Shown here: in pieces, positions 63,785 to 64,000 of the stretch
Layout: every line of letters begins with the position of its first letter
Numbering within the stretch: position 1 is the first letter of the stretch
DNA from: Paenibacillus sp. FSL W8-0186
GTDB taxonomy: Bacteria > Bacillota > Bacilli > Paenibacillales > Paenibacillaceae
DNA length: 64,000 nt
Assembly: GCF_037969765.1 (NCBI RefSeq)
Contig: NZ_CP150207.1
Location: 2,714,001 to 2,778,000 of the forward strand
Direction of reading: 5' to 3'
The notes under the pieces: generated by a model
Told to the model about the DNA's origin: nothing
The model's database searches: none
Seen by the model: only the letters and a program-made list of their open reading frames with translations
Made by a program: the position numbers and the translations under genes

Positions 63785-64000
63785 TCAGTATGGATCGGCT
63801 TCGTGGCTTTTCTCCACAGCCTCTTTGGTGGCTTCGTTTGCGGCTAATGAGCCTTGGCCATATTTCGATTGGCCAGCTTCACGGCCAGGGAGCTGTTCGT
63901 CCTTTTTCATACCCTGTATTTCTTTCATGACCCTGTCGATCCCTTCCTTAACGCGGCGGCCATAGTCTTCATCCGCCTGTGTGAAGTGGTGGATCATCGC
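63785..64000 (-). CDS. katA: catalase, C-terminal end (5' end beyond the window)
   Basis: The frame continues past the window edge and encodes a catalase tail: AMIHHFTQADEDYGRRVKEGIDRVM. HFTQADxxYGRRV is the conserved C-terminal stretch of monofunctional heme catalases. The polar final region is typical of Bacillales KatA. Only about 70 residues are visible, so the catalytic His and Tyr cannot be checked. Confidence 0.75.
   Translation of the reverse strand, partial: AMIHHFTQADEDYGRRVKEGIDRVMKEIQGMKKDEQLPGREAGQSKYGQGSLAANEATKEAVEKSHEADPY

Overview
The window looks like a chromosomal segment of a spore-forming Bacillales bacterium, most likely Paenibacillus or a close relative. The evidence is indirect: strong Gram-positive ribosome binding sites throughout, frequent GTG and TTG starts, many rho-independent terminators, sporulation-type genes (a CdaS-type diadenylate cyclase, a YheC/YheD-like ATP-grasp protein, a CotSA-like glycosyltransferase, a collagen-repeat protein), a B. 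megaterium-type P450-reductase fusion and a trehalose PTS operon. I see no rRNA, tRNA, CRISPR array, insertion sequence or phage genes. Both ends cut a gene: an esterase at the left and a catalase at the right.

Layout. 1-5035: end of a Fes/IroE-like esterase, an ABC exporter and a secreted serine hydrolase. 5091-14400: a surface-glycan cluster with six glycosyltransferase genes (two of them fusions), a DegT-type aminotransferase and a PglD/NeuD-type acyltransferase. 14745-21926: a P450, a YebC-family protein, a TetR/MFS efflux pair and a UbiD-type decarboxylase. 22107-24465: three genes (DUF1796, a CDP-glycerol transferase-like protein, a nucleotidyltransferase) that look like a phosphate-linked glycan modification unit. 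24588-30514: an AlkC-like glycosylase and the treA-treP-treR operon with two identical operators. 31192-37594: a secreted tandem-barrel protein, a beta/gamma-crystallin and a large GH2 glycosidase that ends inside the convergent cdaS. 38321-42989: a TetR gene divergent from a three-gene flavin-enzyme operon (HpaB-like, SfnG, acyl-CoA dehydrogenase-like) that probably mobilises sulfur from organic sulfones. 43209-50132: pectate lyase, SunS-like glycosyltransferase, collagen-like protein, P450, and a divergent spore-coat-like pair. 50325-53507: a CYP102 self-sufficient P450. 53508-54016: a gene-poor low-complexity stretch with a symmetric set of decamers. 54017-64000: radical SAM protein, MarR/old-yellow-enzyme unit, Dabb protein, GNAT, an odd Cys-rich protein, aldehyde dehydrogenase operon, lipoprotein, UppP, a MerR-controlled CxxC protein and the catalase end.

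The most unusual items are: (1) a roughly 200-bp intergenic element present twice (16061 and 30736) with nested inverted repeats; (2) the four-site symmetric decamer array near 53868; (3) a MerR regulator with a mer-like promoter that lacks one expected ligand cysteine and is paired with a 74-residue CxxC protein; (4) the SfnG operon; (5) the GH2/cdaS overlap, with the only strong plus-strand terminator lying beyond cdaS; (6) a 20-bp perfect palindrome in front of the aldehyde dehydrogenase operon.

All family assignments come from reading motifs and recalled family resemblance, not from searches. Start codons were chosen from Shine-Dalgarno (SD) spacing.
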